DNA of 64,000 nucleotides from [Clostridium] fimetarium (GCF_900111235.1 NZ_FOJI01000009.1:1-64000), one strand, 5' to 3'; positions 45,392-54,321 are shown, counted from the first letter of the stretch. The notes: a model not told the origin generated them from the letters alone. A program made the numbers and translations.

Positions 45392-48300
45392 ATGAACATT
45401 TCTGCAGTTAATTTAAATAGTTCAGAAGATACATTAAAATCGAATTCAATTAATATAAAAAGTAATACAAGTAAAGCTGATTCCAAAGGAGTAGATAAGC
45501 TTTTTGAAAATGCGAATGTAGCTACAGCAGAAAAGACACGCAGTACGCAAGTTGATAGTAAGGGTCTTGCAGCGCTTATGGACGAAGGTAGTTGCGTAAC
45601 GGATGAACTTAAGAATAGTGCTGAAGCTGCAAAGAGCAGTTTAAAAGCATTGTTTAGCAAGATGTCAGTTGCTGATTGTGTACAAATGGATGAAGAGGGA
45701 TTTAACCTAAATGAGATGAGTCCAGATAAGATCGTTACCGTTGTCGATAGAATTAAGATTATGTTAGCTACATATTGTGAAGATTATCAGGTAACAGATG
45801 AAAATATAGACATTTCTAAAATAAAGCAAGTAGTCGGAAGTACTGCAATGGCAAATCAAGTAGAAGCGAAGTTAAAAAGCGCTGATTTACCAAATACAAA
45901 AGAAAACATCGATGAGATTGCAAATGCAACGAAGCAAGCGGAGGAGATTAAACCGTTATCTGAAGGGGCTAAGAGATATCTAGTATCGAATGAATTAGAA
46001 CCATCAATTCAAAATATATACAAAGCAGAGCATGCTAGTGTAAATACTTCAATGCAGGCGGCAGGATATCAAAGTACTTCCCCAACAGTGAGTAATGATG
46101 AATGGAGCCAATTGAAGCCTCAAGTGGAAGCAGTTATTCAGAAAGCAGGGTTAAATGTTGATGAACAAAATATCAGTAATGCAAAATCATTTATTGAAAA
46201 TAACATTCCAGTTACACAAAAAAATCTAGTGTATAAGAATCAATTAGATAATTTGGATTTGACGAAAATGGATAGTGAGGATAGTAAAGGCAAAGTATTA
46301 GACAAAATTATAGGGAATATGGCGTTGGGAAACAGTGCAAGCGCAACGTTGCTTACTGATGTGAAATCTATTGTACAGATGGTTTCAGAAGCAATCAAGA
46401 CAGTAAATTCTGCGGATGTCGATGAAACTGCTACGGTGACGAATCAAGGTAAACAATTTACGATTGAGAATCTTAGGATTGCCCAAGGCGTTACACTTCC
46501 AATCGCACAGAGTCAGATTGAAAACCAAGTAGATAATCAAATACAAAATCAAGTTGAAAGTCAATCGGAAAAATTAACAAAAGAATTGGTGCAAGCATCT
46601 CCAAAAGAATTGGTGCAAGCATCAGTAATAAATCAAGACGCTCAGGCAATCACGAATTACCGCCAGTTAGAAGAGATTAGAATTCTTATGACTGCAGAGG
46701 CTGGACTTTCATTAGCCAATCAAGGATTTAATCTGGATACAACGCCGATTGTTGATTTAGTAGAGCAGCTAAAGGCGATGGAATTGCAGCTTTATGGTGA
46801 TGATGCAAGTGAAGTATTAGAAGTTAAGAAGGCTATCAATGAAATAAAGAAATCACCAGATGTAATGATCAGTTCAGTAATGGCCGAAAGGTCTGCAAAT
46901 GAAAGTATAACAATTGCTGATTTTTCACAGATGGGAAGTAATTTAGGGCAGAGATTTAAACAGGCTGGACAAACGTATGAGACGGTTGGAACTCAGGTCA
47001 GAAATGATTTAGGGGATTCTATAAATAAAGCAGTAGAAGCAAGTACAAATTCAATCCTAGCCGAGCTCAAGTTGGAGGACACAAAGACGAATCGGGATGC
47101 TGTGAGAATACTTGGTTACAATGGTATGGATATGACAATTGAAAATATTAATACTGTGAAAGATATATATAGCACATTGAATAATCTTATTGAAAATATG
47201 AAACCAGAAACAGTTTTAGCAATGATAAAAGATAATATTAATCCTATGAATTCGGATATTAATGATGTTAATCAGTACCTTATTCAACAAAATGAAGGGG
47301 CTAATTCGACAGATAAATTCAGTAAATTCCTATACAAATTAGATAAAACAGATGGAATTACGGCACAAGAGCGAGAGCAATTTATTGGAATATACAAGAT
47401 GATGAATATTTTCAAAAAGGATGCCGGAAAAGCTGTTGGAACACTTGTAAAGCAAAATTCAGATATAACGATGTCAAATCTTATGACTGCCTATAATAGT
47501 AGCAAGGTTGCCGGTATTGATACTTCTATTGATGACACTACAGGTATGGCAGAGGTTGAGGGCATCGTTAATTATTATAATAGCATGTTTTCAGAAACGG
47601 CAGAATGTATTACGCCCAAATCACTTAAAACGGTTAATGACGAGAAATCAATTGCTACAAGAAGTGTCGAAAACTTTTGTGAACAAATTAATCAATCATA
47701 TGATAGTAATCTTGAAGGAGAATATTATGATAACTATCTAAAGGATATGAATAAGATTACAGATGTTGAAGATTCCGTTATTAGACAACTCACGGATAAC
47801 AATTTGCCAGTTTCAATTAACAATATAATGGCAGCACTAAATATTATGACGCCTAATTACTTCCAAAAATATTTCAACTTGGAGGTTGAAAAGACTGATG
47901 GAGAAGAAAATGAAAAGGGCAGAACTATCGAAGGTGGCGACAATTTTGAGGGATTTATAGATAAACTGGGAAGCGAGTCTGAAATCAACCTAGCTTATCA
48001 GCAGATGGCCGATGAAGTAGCAGAAACGACTATTAAAGCAATGGATTCATCAGAAAATCAAGCTTATTCAGATATTGAAGAACTTAGAATGAGGGGAAAA
48101 GAAATCGGTCTTATTCAGAATCTTGCACAAAAGCATGATTATAAAATACCATATGTTATTGATGGAGAGGTAGGAACCATCAATCTTCAAATTGTCGAGG
48201 ATAAAAATGACAAGGGGAGAATTGCAATCAAATTACGAACAAAGGACCTCGGGAATGTTTCGGTTGAGGGCAAGCTTAGTGCAGAAAGCGCAAGTATATT

Positions 48301-48523
48301 TGCAGTGACAGATGGTGATGAAAAAGTACTTTCAGATAGAATCAATAAAGTGACTAGTAATATTGCAAAAGAATTTAAAATGGAAAGCATAGGCGTATAT
48401 ATCGGTAAGTCGAATGAGATTCCAGCTGTTAGTTATAAGACGGAAGGTAGTGAAATTTCAATGAAAACTTTATATAGCTTCGCAAAAACCTTAATTGTTG
48501 GATTGATAAATTCAAAGGAATAG
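45392..48523 (+). CDS. Large FliK-like flagellar protein (DUF6240-type)
   Basis: 1043 residues, soluble, no signal peptide, rich in Asn/Ser/Glu and predicted mostly helical. The central part has several copies of a pattern like LKSADLPNTKENIDE / AGLNVDEQNISNAKS / LKLEDTKTNRDAVR, which look like repeats. The last roughly 130 residues (GEVGTINLQIVED, IAIKLRTKDLGNVSVEGKL) resemble the hook-length-control FliK C-terminal domain. Such proteins are annotated DUF6240 in Lachnospiraceae, from memory. The sigma-D-type promoter and flagellin next door support a flagellar role, perhaps as hook ruler or filament-related secreted protein. Confidence 0.65.
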   Translation: MNISAVNLNSSEDTLKSNSINIKSNTSKADSKGVDKLFENANVATAEKTRSTQVDSKGLAALMDEGSCVTDELKNSAEAAKSSLKALFSKMSVADCVQMDEEGFNLNEMSPDKIVTVVDRIKIMLATYCEDYQVTDENIDISKIKQVVGSTAMANQVEAKLKSADLPNTKENIDEIANATKQAEEIKPLSEGAKRYLVSNELEPSIQNIYKAEHASVNTSMQAAGYQSTSPTVSNDEWSQLKPQVEAVIQKAGLNVDEQNISNAKSFIENNIPVTQKNLVYKNQLDNLDLTKMDSEDSKGKVLDKIIGNMALGNSASATLLTDVKSIVQMVSEAIKTVNSADVDETATVTNQGKQFTIENLRIAQGVTLPIAQSQIENQVDNQIQNQVESQSEKLTKELVQASPKELVQASVINQDAQAITNYRQLEEIRILMTAEAGLSLANQGFNLDTTPIVDLVEQLKAMELQLYGDDASEVLEVKKAINEIKKSPDVMISSVMAERSANESITIADFSQMGSNLGQRFKQAGQTYETVGTQVRNDLGDSINKAVEASTNSILAELKLEDTKTNRDAVRILGYNGMDMTIENINTVKDIYSTLNNLIENMKPETVLAMIKDNINPMNSDINDVNQYLIQQNEGANSTDKFSKFLYKLDKTDGITAQEREQFIGIYKMMNIFKKDAGKAVGTLVKQNSDITMSNLMTAYNSSKVAGIDTSIDDTTGMAEVEGIVNYYNSMFSETAECITPKSLKTVNDEKSIATRSVENFCEQINQSYDSNLEGEYYDNYLKDMNKITDVEDSVIRQLTDNNLPVSINNIMAALNIMTPNYFQKYFNLEVEKTDGEENEKGRTIEGGDNFEGFIDKLGSESEINLAYQQMADEVAETTIKAMDSSENQAYSDIEELRMRGKEIGLIQNLAQKHDYKIPYVIDGEVGTINLQIVEDKNDKGRIAIKLRTKDLGNVSVEGKLSAESASIFAVTDGDEKVLSDRINKVTSNIAKEFKMESIGVYIGKSNEIPAVSYKTEGSEISMKTLYSFAKTLIVGLINSKE

Positions 48524-48554
48524 GCGAAATCAAGAATTAATTTAAGCTTTGCTA

Positions 48555-48582
48555 TAAGATAAAAGGTGCATTAGACCGATAT
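48555..48582 (+). promoter_or_regulatory. Possible sigma-D promoter of flagellin
   Basis: TAAG (48555-48558), a 16-base spacer and ACCGATAT (48575-48582), 34 bp before the flagellin ATG. The leader then has GGAGAGGA at 48602-48609, two overlapping GGA motifs that could also bind CsrA. Confidence 0.55.
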
Positions 48583-48616
48583 TGTAAGCATAGAAACGAT
48601 CGGAGAGGAATATCCA

Positions 48617-50167
48617 ATGAGAATTAATACAAATATTTCTGCAATAATAGCGAACAATCAATTATTAAAAGTACAAGATAATCTGCAAGCATCTTTAGAA
48701 AGATTATCTTCAGGATATAAGATTAATAATGCATCTGATGATCCGGCGGGGATGGCAATTTCACAGAAGATGCGTACTCAACTTAGAGGGTTAGATCAAG
48801 CTACAAATAATGCAGCAGATGGAGTATCTGTTATAGAAACAGCGGAAGGTGCAATTTCAGAGATTCAGTCAATACTATCTAGAATGAAAGAACTTTCAGT
48901 ACAGGCTGCAAATGATACGAACTCAGATACAGAGCGTTCAACGATACAGCAAGAAATTGAATCCTTAAATAGTGAAATTGATAGAATTGCAAAGGATACA
49001 GAATTTAATGGACAGCCACTTATTAATGGTAATCTCGAGAGAAGAGTATACTCAGATGTTAGAGGTATATCACAGCTTGAGTGTTCAAGTAATATTCAGG
49101 CAGGTAAATATGGTATAAGCATTACCCAAGATGCTAGGCAAGCAGTGGCAGCTGGTACCGTGATTACTGGGGCCGGTCTAAGTAGCGGGGCAGTAACGGC
49201 TACTATGGCGGGATCAATTTCAGTTAATGGTTACAGCGTTACAGTGAGTGAGGGTGATACGCTTAATACAATTGTGAAAAACCTTATGGACGCAACAGAT
49301 AAAATCGGTGGATCAGTTATGTTGGTGGATGATACTTCCAACACAACAGGAACGAATCCCTCGACAGCAGGATATACCGCAGCTACAAATCTTACACAGG
49401 GTGTTAGTTCACTAGTGTTTATAACAAATAGCTATGGCGCTAATGAAAGATTAGATATTACTTGTTCGAATGCCAGCCTTGCTTCGGCACTTGGTTTGGA
49501 TGAGGCAGCAACAGTTGATGGTATGGTAAGTGAAGGTCTCGATGTTAAAGCGGACTTCTTATTGGATGCGAGTAGCAATAGAATTGGCTTTTCTAATACA
49601 GCTAACATTTCAACAGATGGTACTAAGGTTATCGTCAATGACACGGACAGTAGAACATTTATGGTAGATGTACCAGGAAGTGTTGCAGGCACTGTATTTG
49701 ATGATTCTGGAATTAAGGCAACAGGTACAACGGCTAGCGCAAAAGGTATTACTCAGGAAGTAACAGACATTGGTACGATGGCAGTACATGTTGGAGCAAA
49801 CGAAAATCAAACAATTGATATTGATATACAAAAGATTTCAACATATACGATTGGTCTTGATACAATTAATGTTATGACACAATCAAATGCAGGTAAGGCA
49901 ATTACAAGTATAGATCAGGCGTTGGCAAAAGTGTCAGCAATCCGATCTAAACTTGGCGCATACCAAAATAGATTGGATCATACAACATCAAACCTTAGTA
50001 TTTCGAATGATAATCTTACGGCATCACTATCAAGAATTGTCGATACTGATATGGCTGAAGAGATGACGACATATACACAACAAAATGTTTTGTCACAAGC
50101 AGCTACATCAATGCTAGCACAGGCAAATGCAAGACCGGAAACAGTGCTCCAACTTTTGCAGAAATAG
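48617..50167 (+). CDS. hag: Flagellin
   Basis: 516-residue flagellar filament protein. The conserved D0/D1 N terminus is MRINTNISAIIANNQLLKVQ, then LSSGYKINNASDDPAGMAIS. The C terminus matches (DMAEEMTTYTQQNVLSQAATSMLAQANARPETVLQLLQK). The central roughly 250 residues (about 145-400) are a variable Thr/Ser/Gly-rich surface domain. FliS-like chaperone is encoded 23 bp downstream. It is probably a major filament subunit. Confidence 0.95.
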   Translation: MRINTNISAIIANNQLLKVQDNLQASLERLSSGYKINNASDDPAGMAISQKMRTQLRGLDQATNNAADGVSVIETAEGAISEIQSILSRMKELSVQAANDTNSDTERSTIQQEIESLNSEIDRIAKDTEFNGQPLINGNLERRVYSDVRGISQLECSSNIQAGKYGISITQDARQAVAAGTVITGAGLSSGAVTATMAGSISVNGYSVTVSEGDTLNTIVKNLMDATDKIGGSVMLVDDTSNTTGTNPSTAGYTAATNLTQGVSSLVFITNSYGANERLDITCSNASLASALGLDEAATVDGMVSEGLDVKADFLLDASSNRIGFSNTANISTDGTKVIVNDTDSRTFMVDVPGSVAGTVFDDSGIKATGTTASAKGITQEVTDIGTMAVHVGANENQTIDIDIQKISTYTIGLDTINVMTQSNAGKAITSIDQALAKVSAIRSKLGAYQNRLDHTTSNLSISNDNLTASLSRIVDTDMAEEMTTYTQQNVLSQAATSMLAQANARPETVLQLLQK

Positions 50168-50190
50168 GTTGGGGATAGGAGATTTATTAT

Positions 50191-50664
50191 ATGACTAAGG
50201 AAGAAATAAATGGATATTCGTATAGAGTGACACAAGCTTCAAGAACAGAATTACTTGTAATAATGTATGATGTTACACTAAATTATATTTCTGATTCTAT
50301 AAGTTATTTTGAAAATGAAAATGTAGAACGTTTTAGGGAGGATATTAAAAAAGCGCAAAGAGTAATTAATCAGCTTACAAGTGCATTAGATCAAACATAT
50401 GAGATTTCGCTAGAATTAATGAGATTATATATATATATGAATAATGTTTTAGTTCGGTCATCTATTAGGAAAGAAGTAGAAGAGCTAAAAGTGGTCGTGG
50501 GTATGATTCAAAAATTGAGGAGCGCATTCGAAAAAGTCAGCGAGCAAGATAAATCTGGTCCAATTATGATAAATACGCAGCAGGTATATGCTGGATTAAC
50601 ATATTCAAATGATGGACTTAATGAATATCATGACCAAACAACAAAAAGAGGGTTTACGGTTTAA
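50191..50664 (+). CDS. FliS-like flagellin chaperone
   Basis: 157-residue helical protein. The N terminus YSYRVTQASRTELLVIMYDVTLNYI matches the FliS pattern (typically ASPxxLxxMLYDGAI), and the rest predicts four helices. It is longer than classic FliS (about 125-130), with a C-terminal extension ending RGFTV. It lies 23 bp after flagellin with AGGAG. It likely binds the flagellin C terminus to prevent early polymerisation. Confidence 0.85.
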   Translation: MTKEEINGYSYRVTQASRTELLVIMYDVTLNYISDSISYFENENVERFREDIKKAQRVINQLTSALDQTYEISLELMRLYIYMNNVLVRSSIRKEVEELKVVVGMIQKLRSAFEKVSEQDKSGPIMINTQQVYAGLTYSNDGLNEYHDQTTKRGFTV

Positions 50665-50681
50665 CGTAAATCCTCTTTTTG
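50643..50681. terminator. Terminator overlapping the fliS stop
   Basis: AAAAAGAGGGTTTACG pairs with CGTAAATCCTCTTTTT (one G-U). The stem contains the last codons of the chaperone gene. It is symmetric enough to serve the convergent carboxypeptidase gene too. Confidence 0.85.
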
Positions 50682-50725
50682 TAAAACGTTTTTGGAAATG
50701 TATTGATACGTTTATTAAATATTAT

Positions 50726-52147
50726 TTAATAATGTAGTTTGCTTTTTCCATATTTTCTACGTTTTTTCTTATGATGTGTTTTCTTGACATTAAAAATAAT
50801 CAAGGTTGAAAATAATAATCCACCACTACCAATTGCCAAATACCACACATTTATTACAAAGCTTTTTTTGATAGTGGGCGTTGCCAAACCATCACTTTTT
50901 AAATATGGAAGGTTATCAGATTTTATGATGGTGCTTTTTGTATTAACTAAAAGATTGGCATTGCCAATGGTATTGCCATTATATGTAAAGTTCAGTTTGG
51001 CGGTATAATCGTAGTTTGCAGTATCATCAGTGGTAGCATTAGTGCTGTTATCAAGCATTAAGCCAACATCTGTTAATGTAGCATTATTAGGAAGGTCCAC
51101 ATAGGAAGCATCCATAGAAAAATTAATTGTGCTGTTGCCATATACTTTTGAATTATAGTAATTAGAGTTGTTAAATAGTGAACTTACATCGCTATTGGAA
51201 ATAGAAACTTTTTTGAAATTGTTAAAACCATATTCAAATAGAGCTTTGGTATCAACATAACGGTCGTCAGCTTTAGGTTCTTTCATTACAACACAGATAA
51301 GCCGCATACCATCCTTTTCGGCATATGATATAAGTGTATATCCAGATTCGTCTGTAAACCCAGTTTTGCCTCCCTTACAATATTGATAATAATATTGCTG
51401 TCCCTTAAACATCAGGTTTGTTGAGTGCAAACTGCGTATTTCAGGAGTAAGATTAGTTGGACCTAATTTATAGTTTCCAACAAAGGAATCGATTGATAAA
51501 AATGTTGAATTGGTAAAGCACATACGACCAATCATTGCCATATCATAGGCGGTTGTATAATGATTGGGATCGGATAATCCACTAGCGTTACTAAAGTGTG
51601 TGTTCAGTGCGCCAAGTTCTTTCGCACGTGCATTCATCATGTCAGTAAAGCCGGCAAGAGAGCCTGCTACACGTTCTGCAAGACCATAAGCTACTTCATT
51701 AGCAGAAGATAATAAGAGTGCGTGAAGTGATTGGTCTACAGTGTATTGTTCACCCACCTTGGTTGCAATGTTGGCGTCAACACCAGGTATGACACTTTTA
51801 GCCGCTGTTTGTGAAAATGTAACTACTTCATCTAAACTGCAGTTCTCAATTGTGAGAAGTGCTGTCATCAGCTTTGTTATACTGGCAGGATAAGCCTTTG
51901 TATGGCTGCTTTTGTCATATAATACGGCGCCAGTATCGGCATCAATAAGAATAGCACTCCCAGCTACAGTAGCAGGCTCAGCAGGCCATTCAACAACAGC
52001 AGCAGTAGAGGCGGTCGTCGCAGCAGCTGCTAATGGATTTGCTGTAGGTGTGGCATATGTAAGTTGCGGAACATTTAAAATTGCAATTGTAGCGATAAAT
52101 ATGGTGGAAATTATCGCCGTATATTTCGTTAATTTTGATTTCTTCAT
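50726..52147 (-). CDS. D-alanyl-D-alanine carboxypeptidase, peptidase S11 family
   Basis: 473-residue penicillin-binding D,D-carboxypeptidase that trims peptidoglycan stem peptides. A signal peptide (about 1-32) precedes an Ala/Thr-rich stretch and the catalytic domain with SITK (Ser-x-x-Lys), SSAN (SxN) and KGGKTG (KTG), all intact. A beta-rich region follows, then a C-terminal transmembrane segment (about 435-455) and a basic tail (HHKKKRRKYGKSKLHY). So it is anchored by a membrane span rather than an amphipathic helix. It is convergent with the flagellar genes. Confidence 0.92.
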   Translation of the reverse strand: MKKSKLTKYTAIISTIFIATIAILNVPQLTYATPTANPLAAAATTASTAAVVEWPAEPATVAGSAILIDADTGAVLYDKSSHTKAYPASITKLMTALLTIENCSLDEVVTFSQTAAKSVIPGVDANIATKVGEQYTVDQSLHALLLSSANEVAYGLAERVAGSLAGFTDMMNARAKELGALNTHFSNASGLSDPNHYTTAYDMAMIGRMCFTNSTFLSIDSFVGNYKLGPTNLTPEIRSLHSTNLMFKGQQYYYQYCKGGKTGFTDESGYTLISYAEKDGMRLICVVMKEPKADDRYVDTKALFEYGFNNFKKVSISNSDVSSLFNNSNYYNSKVYGNSTINFSMDASYVDLPNNATLTDVGLMLDNSTNATTDDTANYDYTAKLNFTYNGNTIGNANLLVNTKSTIIKSDNLPYLKSDGLATPTIKKSFVINVWYLAIGSGGLLFSTLIIFNVKKTHHKKKRRKYGKSKLHY

Positions 52148-52213
52148 ATTAATCCCCTGAATATATTATTTTGGTTTCAAAGTCTACAAGTAGAATTTTC
52201 GGTTCTAGAGTAT

Positions 52214-52241
52214 TGTATAGTAAGTTGCTTTGTTTTGTCAA
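52214..52241 (-). promoter_or_regulatory. Carboxypeptidase gene promoter
   Basis: On the minus strand TTGACA (52241-52236), a 16-base spacer and TATACA (52219-52214), about 65 bp before the start codon. The 365-bp gap to trmB otherwise holds only the opposite promoter and AT-rich sequence. Confidence 0.6.
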
Positions 52242-52357
52242 AGTCAATAATTACCTCAGCAAGAAAACTCATCAAGAAATCTTATGTGTAATTAATTTTT
52301 CAAAAACATATTGTAAATTATAGATTAATTAGATATCATAGTATGTTGTATAAATGT

Positions 52358-52386
52358 TTGTACAATATTAACAAATTAATTATTAA
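52358..52386 (+). promoter_or_regulatory. Possible trmB promoter
   Basis: TTGTAC (52358-52363), a 17-base spacer and TATTAA (52381-52386), 126 bp upstream of trmB. Confidence 0.4.
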
Positions 52387-52512
52387 ATTAATAATAGATA
52401 TAAAAGTATTTTAAACTATTTACCTAAATAATTCAATGACTTGAGACTAAAAATTATTATGGGAAGTAGCAAAAAAGCAAATTAAAGAATAACATTATTT
52501 GGAGGAATAAAA

Positions 52513-53151
52513 ATGCGATTAAGAAATATACCAGGTGCAAGAGATGTAATGGTTGAAAACGAATATGTATTTGCTGACCCCAAGGGGATGGTTGGTACTT
52601 GGAGTCAAGTATTTGGAAATAATAACCCTATTCATATTGAAATAGGAATGGGTAAGGGTAAATTCGTAACGACACTTGCAATTATGAATCCTGAAATTAA
52701 TTATGTCGGAATCGAGAAGTATTCAAGTGTTCTTTTAAGGGCCGTAGAAAAACAGGAAGAACTTAAACTACCGAATCTAAAATTTATAAGAATGGATGCA
52801 GAATTAATAAAAGATGTATTTGGTCATTTCGAAGTAAGTCAAATTTATCTAAACTTTTCAGATCCTTGGCCAAAAGATAGACATGCTAAGAGGCGCTTGA
52901 CATCAAAAGAATTCTTTGCTAGATATGATGAAATTCTTAAACCAGAAGGAGAAGTACAATTTAAGACTGACAATAGAGAATTATTTGACTTTTCTGTAGA
53001 TGAAATTTCTAAAACAAAATGGAAGTTGACGTATGTATCTTATGATTTACACAATGATGATAACTGCATTGGAAATGTAATGACAGAATACGAGGAAAGA
53101 TTTTGTGCCGAAGGTAAGCCAATTAACAAGTTGATTGCTGTCCGCGAATAG
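52513..53151 (+). CDS. trmB: tRNA (guanine-N7-)-methyltransferase
   Basis: 212-residue SAM-dependent enzyme that methylates G46 in the tRNA variable loop. SAM-binding IHIEIGMGKGKFV (about 36-48) and the family signature NFSDPWPKDRHAKRRLT (about 115-131) are intact. Length is normal and GGAGGAATAAAAATG gives the start. Monocistronic. Confidence 0.95.
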   Translation: MRLRNIPGARDVMVENEYVFADPKGMVGTWSQVFGNNNPIHIEIGMGKGKFVTTLAIMNPEINYVGIEKYSSVLLRAVEKQEELKLPNLKFIRMDAELIKDVFGHFEVSQIYLNFSDPWPKDRHAKRRLTSKEFFARYDEILKPEGEVQFKTDNRELFDFSVDEISKTKWKLTYVSYDLHNDDNCIGNVMTEYEERFCAEGKPINKLIAVRE

Positions 53152-53210
53152 TCGAGTGTAAGGAAGAGTATGAAATATATATAAATAATTGATTATATTT
53201 CACTACTTTG

Positions 53211-53239
53211 TTGTCACTTTAAGAATTAAGTGATATTAT
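53211..53239 (+). promoter_or_regulatory. Promoter of the small ORF-trxA unit
   Basis: TTGTCA (53211-53216), a 17-base spacer and TATTAT (53234-53239), 33 bp upstream of the small ORF. Confidence 0.65.
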
Positions 53240-53271
53240 AATAGAAAGGATTCAAAAGGATGTGATGCATT

Positions 53272-53409
53272 TTGGGTAATAAGTATGGGCTCAAGCATAA
53301 GCTATCTATAGTGGCATACAAGCAGACTTCACTCAATAAACGTGCAGTTTCTATAAAAAAATCATTTGACGAAGTAAATAAAATACTAAATTCGAGTAAT
53401 ACTAAATGA
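53272..53409 (+). CDS. Small ORF of 45 codons upstream of trxA
   Basis: Begins at TTG 53272 with AAAGGAT upstream, and encodes a basic peptide (GNKYGLKHKLSIVAYKQTS, then LNKRAVSIKKSFDEVNKILN and SSNTK). No family recognised. Its stop codon overlaps an ATG by four bases (ATGA), but the true trxA start is 30 bp further, so it lies within the trxA leader. The near start and promoter make it plausible; the rare TTG start and lack of homology memory make it uncertain. Confidence 0.4.
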   Translation: MGNKYGLKHKLSIVAYKQTSLNKRAVSIKKSFDEVNKILNSSNTK

Positions 53410-53438
53410 CAACAGAGTTAACTCAAGGAGGACTTAAG

Positions 53439-53756
53439 ATGGAAAATATTTTTAATGAAGAAACATTTAAAAAGGAAGTAATAGAAGGAAAAGGCAAGGT
53501 ACTAGTAGATTTTTACGCAGATTGGTGTAGTCCATGTAAGATGTTGGCCCCTACAATTGAAAAAGTTGCAGAAAAATATATTGGAAAAATAACAGTAGGC
53601 AAAGTAAATATCGATGAATGCCCCAATTTAGCAGCAACATATAAGGTAATGTCTATTCCAACCCTTATTCTTTTTGATAACGGCGAAAAAGTAGAAACAA
53701 TTATTGGATTAGTAGATCAAAAAGAAGTAGAAGCGATGATAGTAAAGCATATTTAA
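53439..53756 (+). CDS. trxA: Thioredoxin
   Basis: 105-residue thiol-disulfide reductant. The active site is DWCSPCKM (about 30-37), where the usual glycine of WCGPC is serine. The cis-proline is in VMSIPTLILF. The start is ATG 53439, with AAGGAGG seven bases upstream; an in-frame ATG at 53406 overlaps the small ORF and lacks a ribosome binding site. No thioredoxin reductase gene is next to it. Confidence 0.93.
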   Translation: MENIFNEETFKKEVIEGKGKVLVDFYADWCSPCKMLAPTIEKVAEKYIGKITVGKVNIDECPNLAATYKVMSIPTLILFDNGEKVETIIGLVDQKEVEAMIVKHI

Positions 53757-53783
53757 TCTCAAAATCAATAATTTAATAAAATG

Positions 53784-53826
53784 AAGGAAGACTTGCATTT
53801 TTGTATGTAAAGTCTTTCTTGCATAT
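53784..53826 (+). terminator. trxA terminator
   Basis: AAGGAAGACTT pairs with AAGTCTTTCTT (one mismatch) across a 15-base loop. The following T run is short. Confidence 0.55.
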
Positions 53827-54012
53827 ATTAGCTGTAAATTATCGAGATTGTTAGTGGATTTGTCAGAAATACTTGATTAGGAATTGAAAATATCGATAAA
53901 AACAGAGATAAATTGATAAAAAGTACTAAAAAAATAAAAAGTACTTGATTTTTTATTTTCTATGAGATATAATAACGTTTGTGTTCGGAAAACGGACAAG
54001 CCAATGTAATAT

Positions 54013-54085
54013 GCGTCGCTAGCTCAGTTGGTAGAGCACCTGACTCTTAATCAGGGTGTCCAGGGTTCGACCCCCTGGCGTCGCA
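54013..54085 (+). tRNA. tRNA-Lys(CTT)
   Basis: D arm GCTC/GAGC, anticodon stem CCTGA/TCAGG with loop CTCTTAA (CTT, reads AAG), T arm CAGGG-TTCGACC-CCCTG, discriminator A, no encoded CCA. The acceptor strands are GCGTCGC and GCGTCGC, leaving a T-T (U-U) mismatch at the central pair. Confidence 0.93.
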
Positions 54086-54145
54086 CTAGAAGGTTCTTCG
54101 ACTTAGTATTCTCAACTAGGTTGTCGGGCTTTTTATTTTGTCCAA

Positions 54146-54283
54146 AATTAGACGTGCACATAAAAGAAGATAGTCGCCACGGGAGAGCTTGCTCTCCAAG
54201 TGGCGACTATCTTCTTTTATATATAGGGCGAATGCCCTCAAGCGAGAAGTAGCGCAGCGGATTCGAGCTTGGCACGTCTAATT
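54146..54283. repeat. Cloverleaf-like 138-bp structured element downstream of tRNA-Lys
   Basis: The outer perfect 12-bp inverted repeat AATTAGACGTGC/GCACGTCTAATT closes three inner hairpins. The first is a perfect 20-bp stem (54161-54180 with 54200-54219) topped by GGAGAGC/GCTCTCC. The second is AGGGC-GAAT-GCCCT (54225-54238). The third is CAAGC-GA-GAA with TTC-GA-GCTTG (54239-54271), with tandem G-A mismatches. The last two stems and the outer stem abut without spacers. It is more GC-rich than its surroundings. It could be a structured RNA or a small non-autonomous mobile element. Confidence 0.8.
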
Positions 54284-54291
54284 CCTCCCGT

Positions 54292-54321
54292 AGCGCCTAG
54301 TAGAGCAGCGCCTAGTAGAGC
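54292..54321. repeat. Tandem 15-bp direct repeat
   Basis: AGCGCCTAGTAGAGC occurs twice in perfect tandem, immediately after the cloverleaf-like element. Confidence 0.85.

Noticed and set aside
54028-54252. 74-codon ORF starting inside tRNA-Lys
   Set aside because: It overlaps the tRNA and the structured element and has no ribosome binding site.
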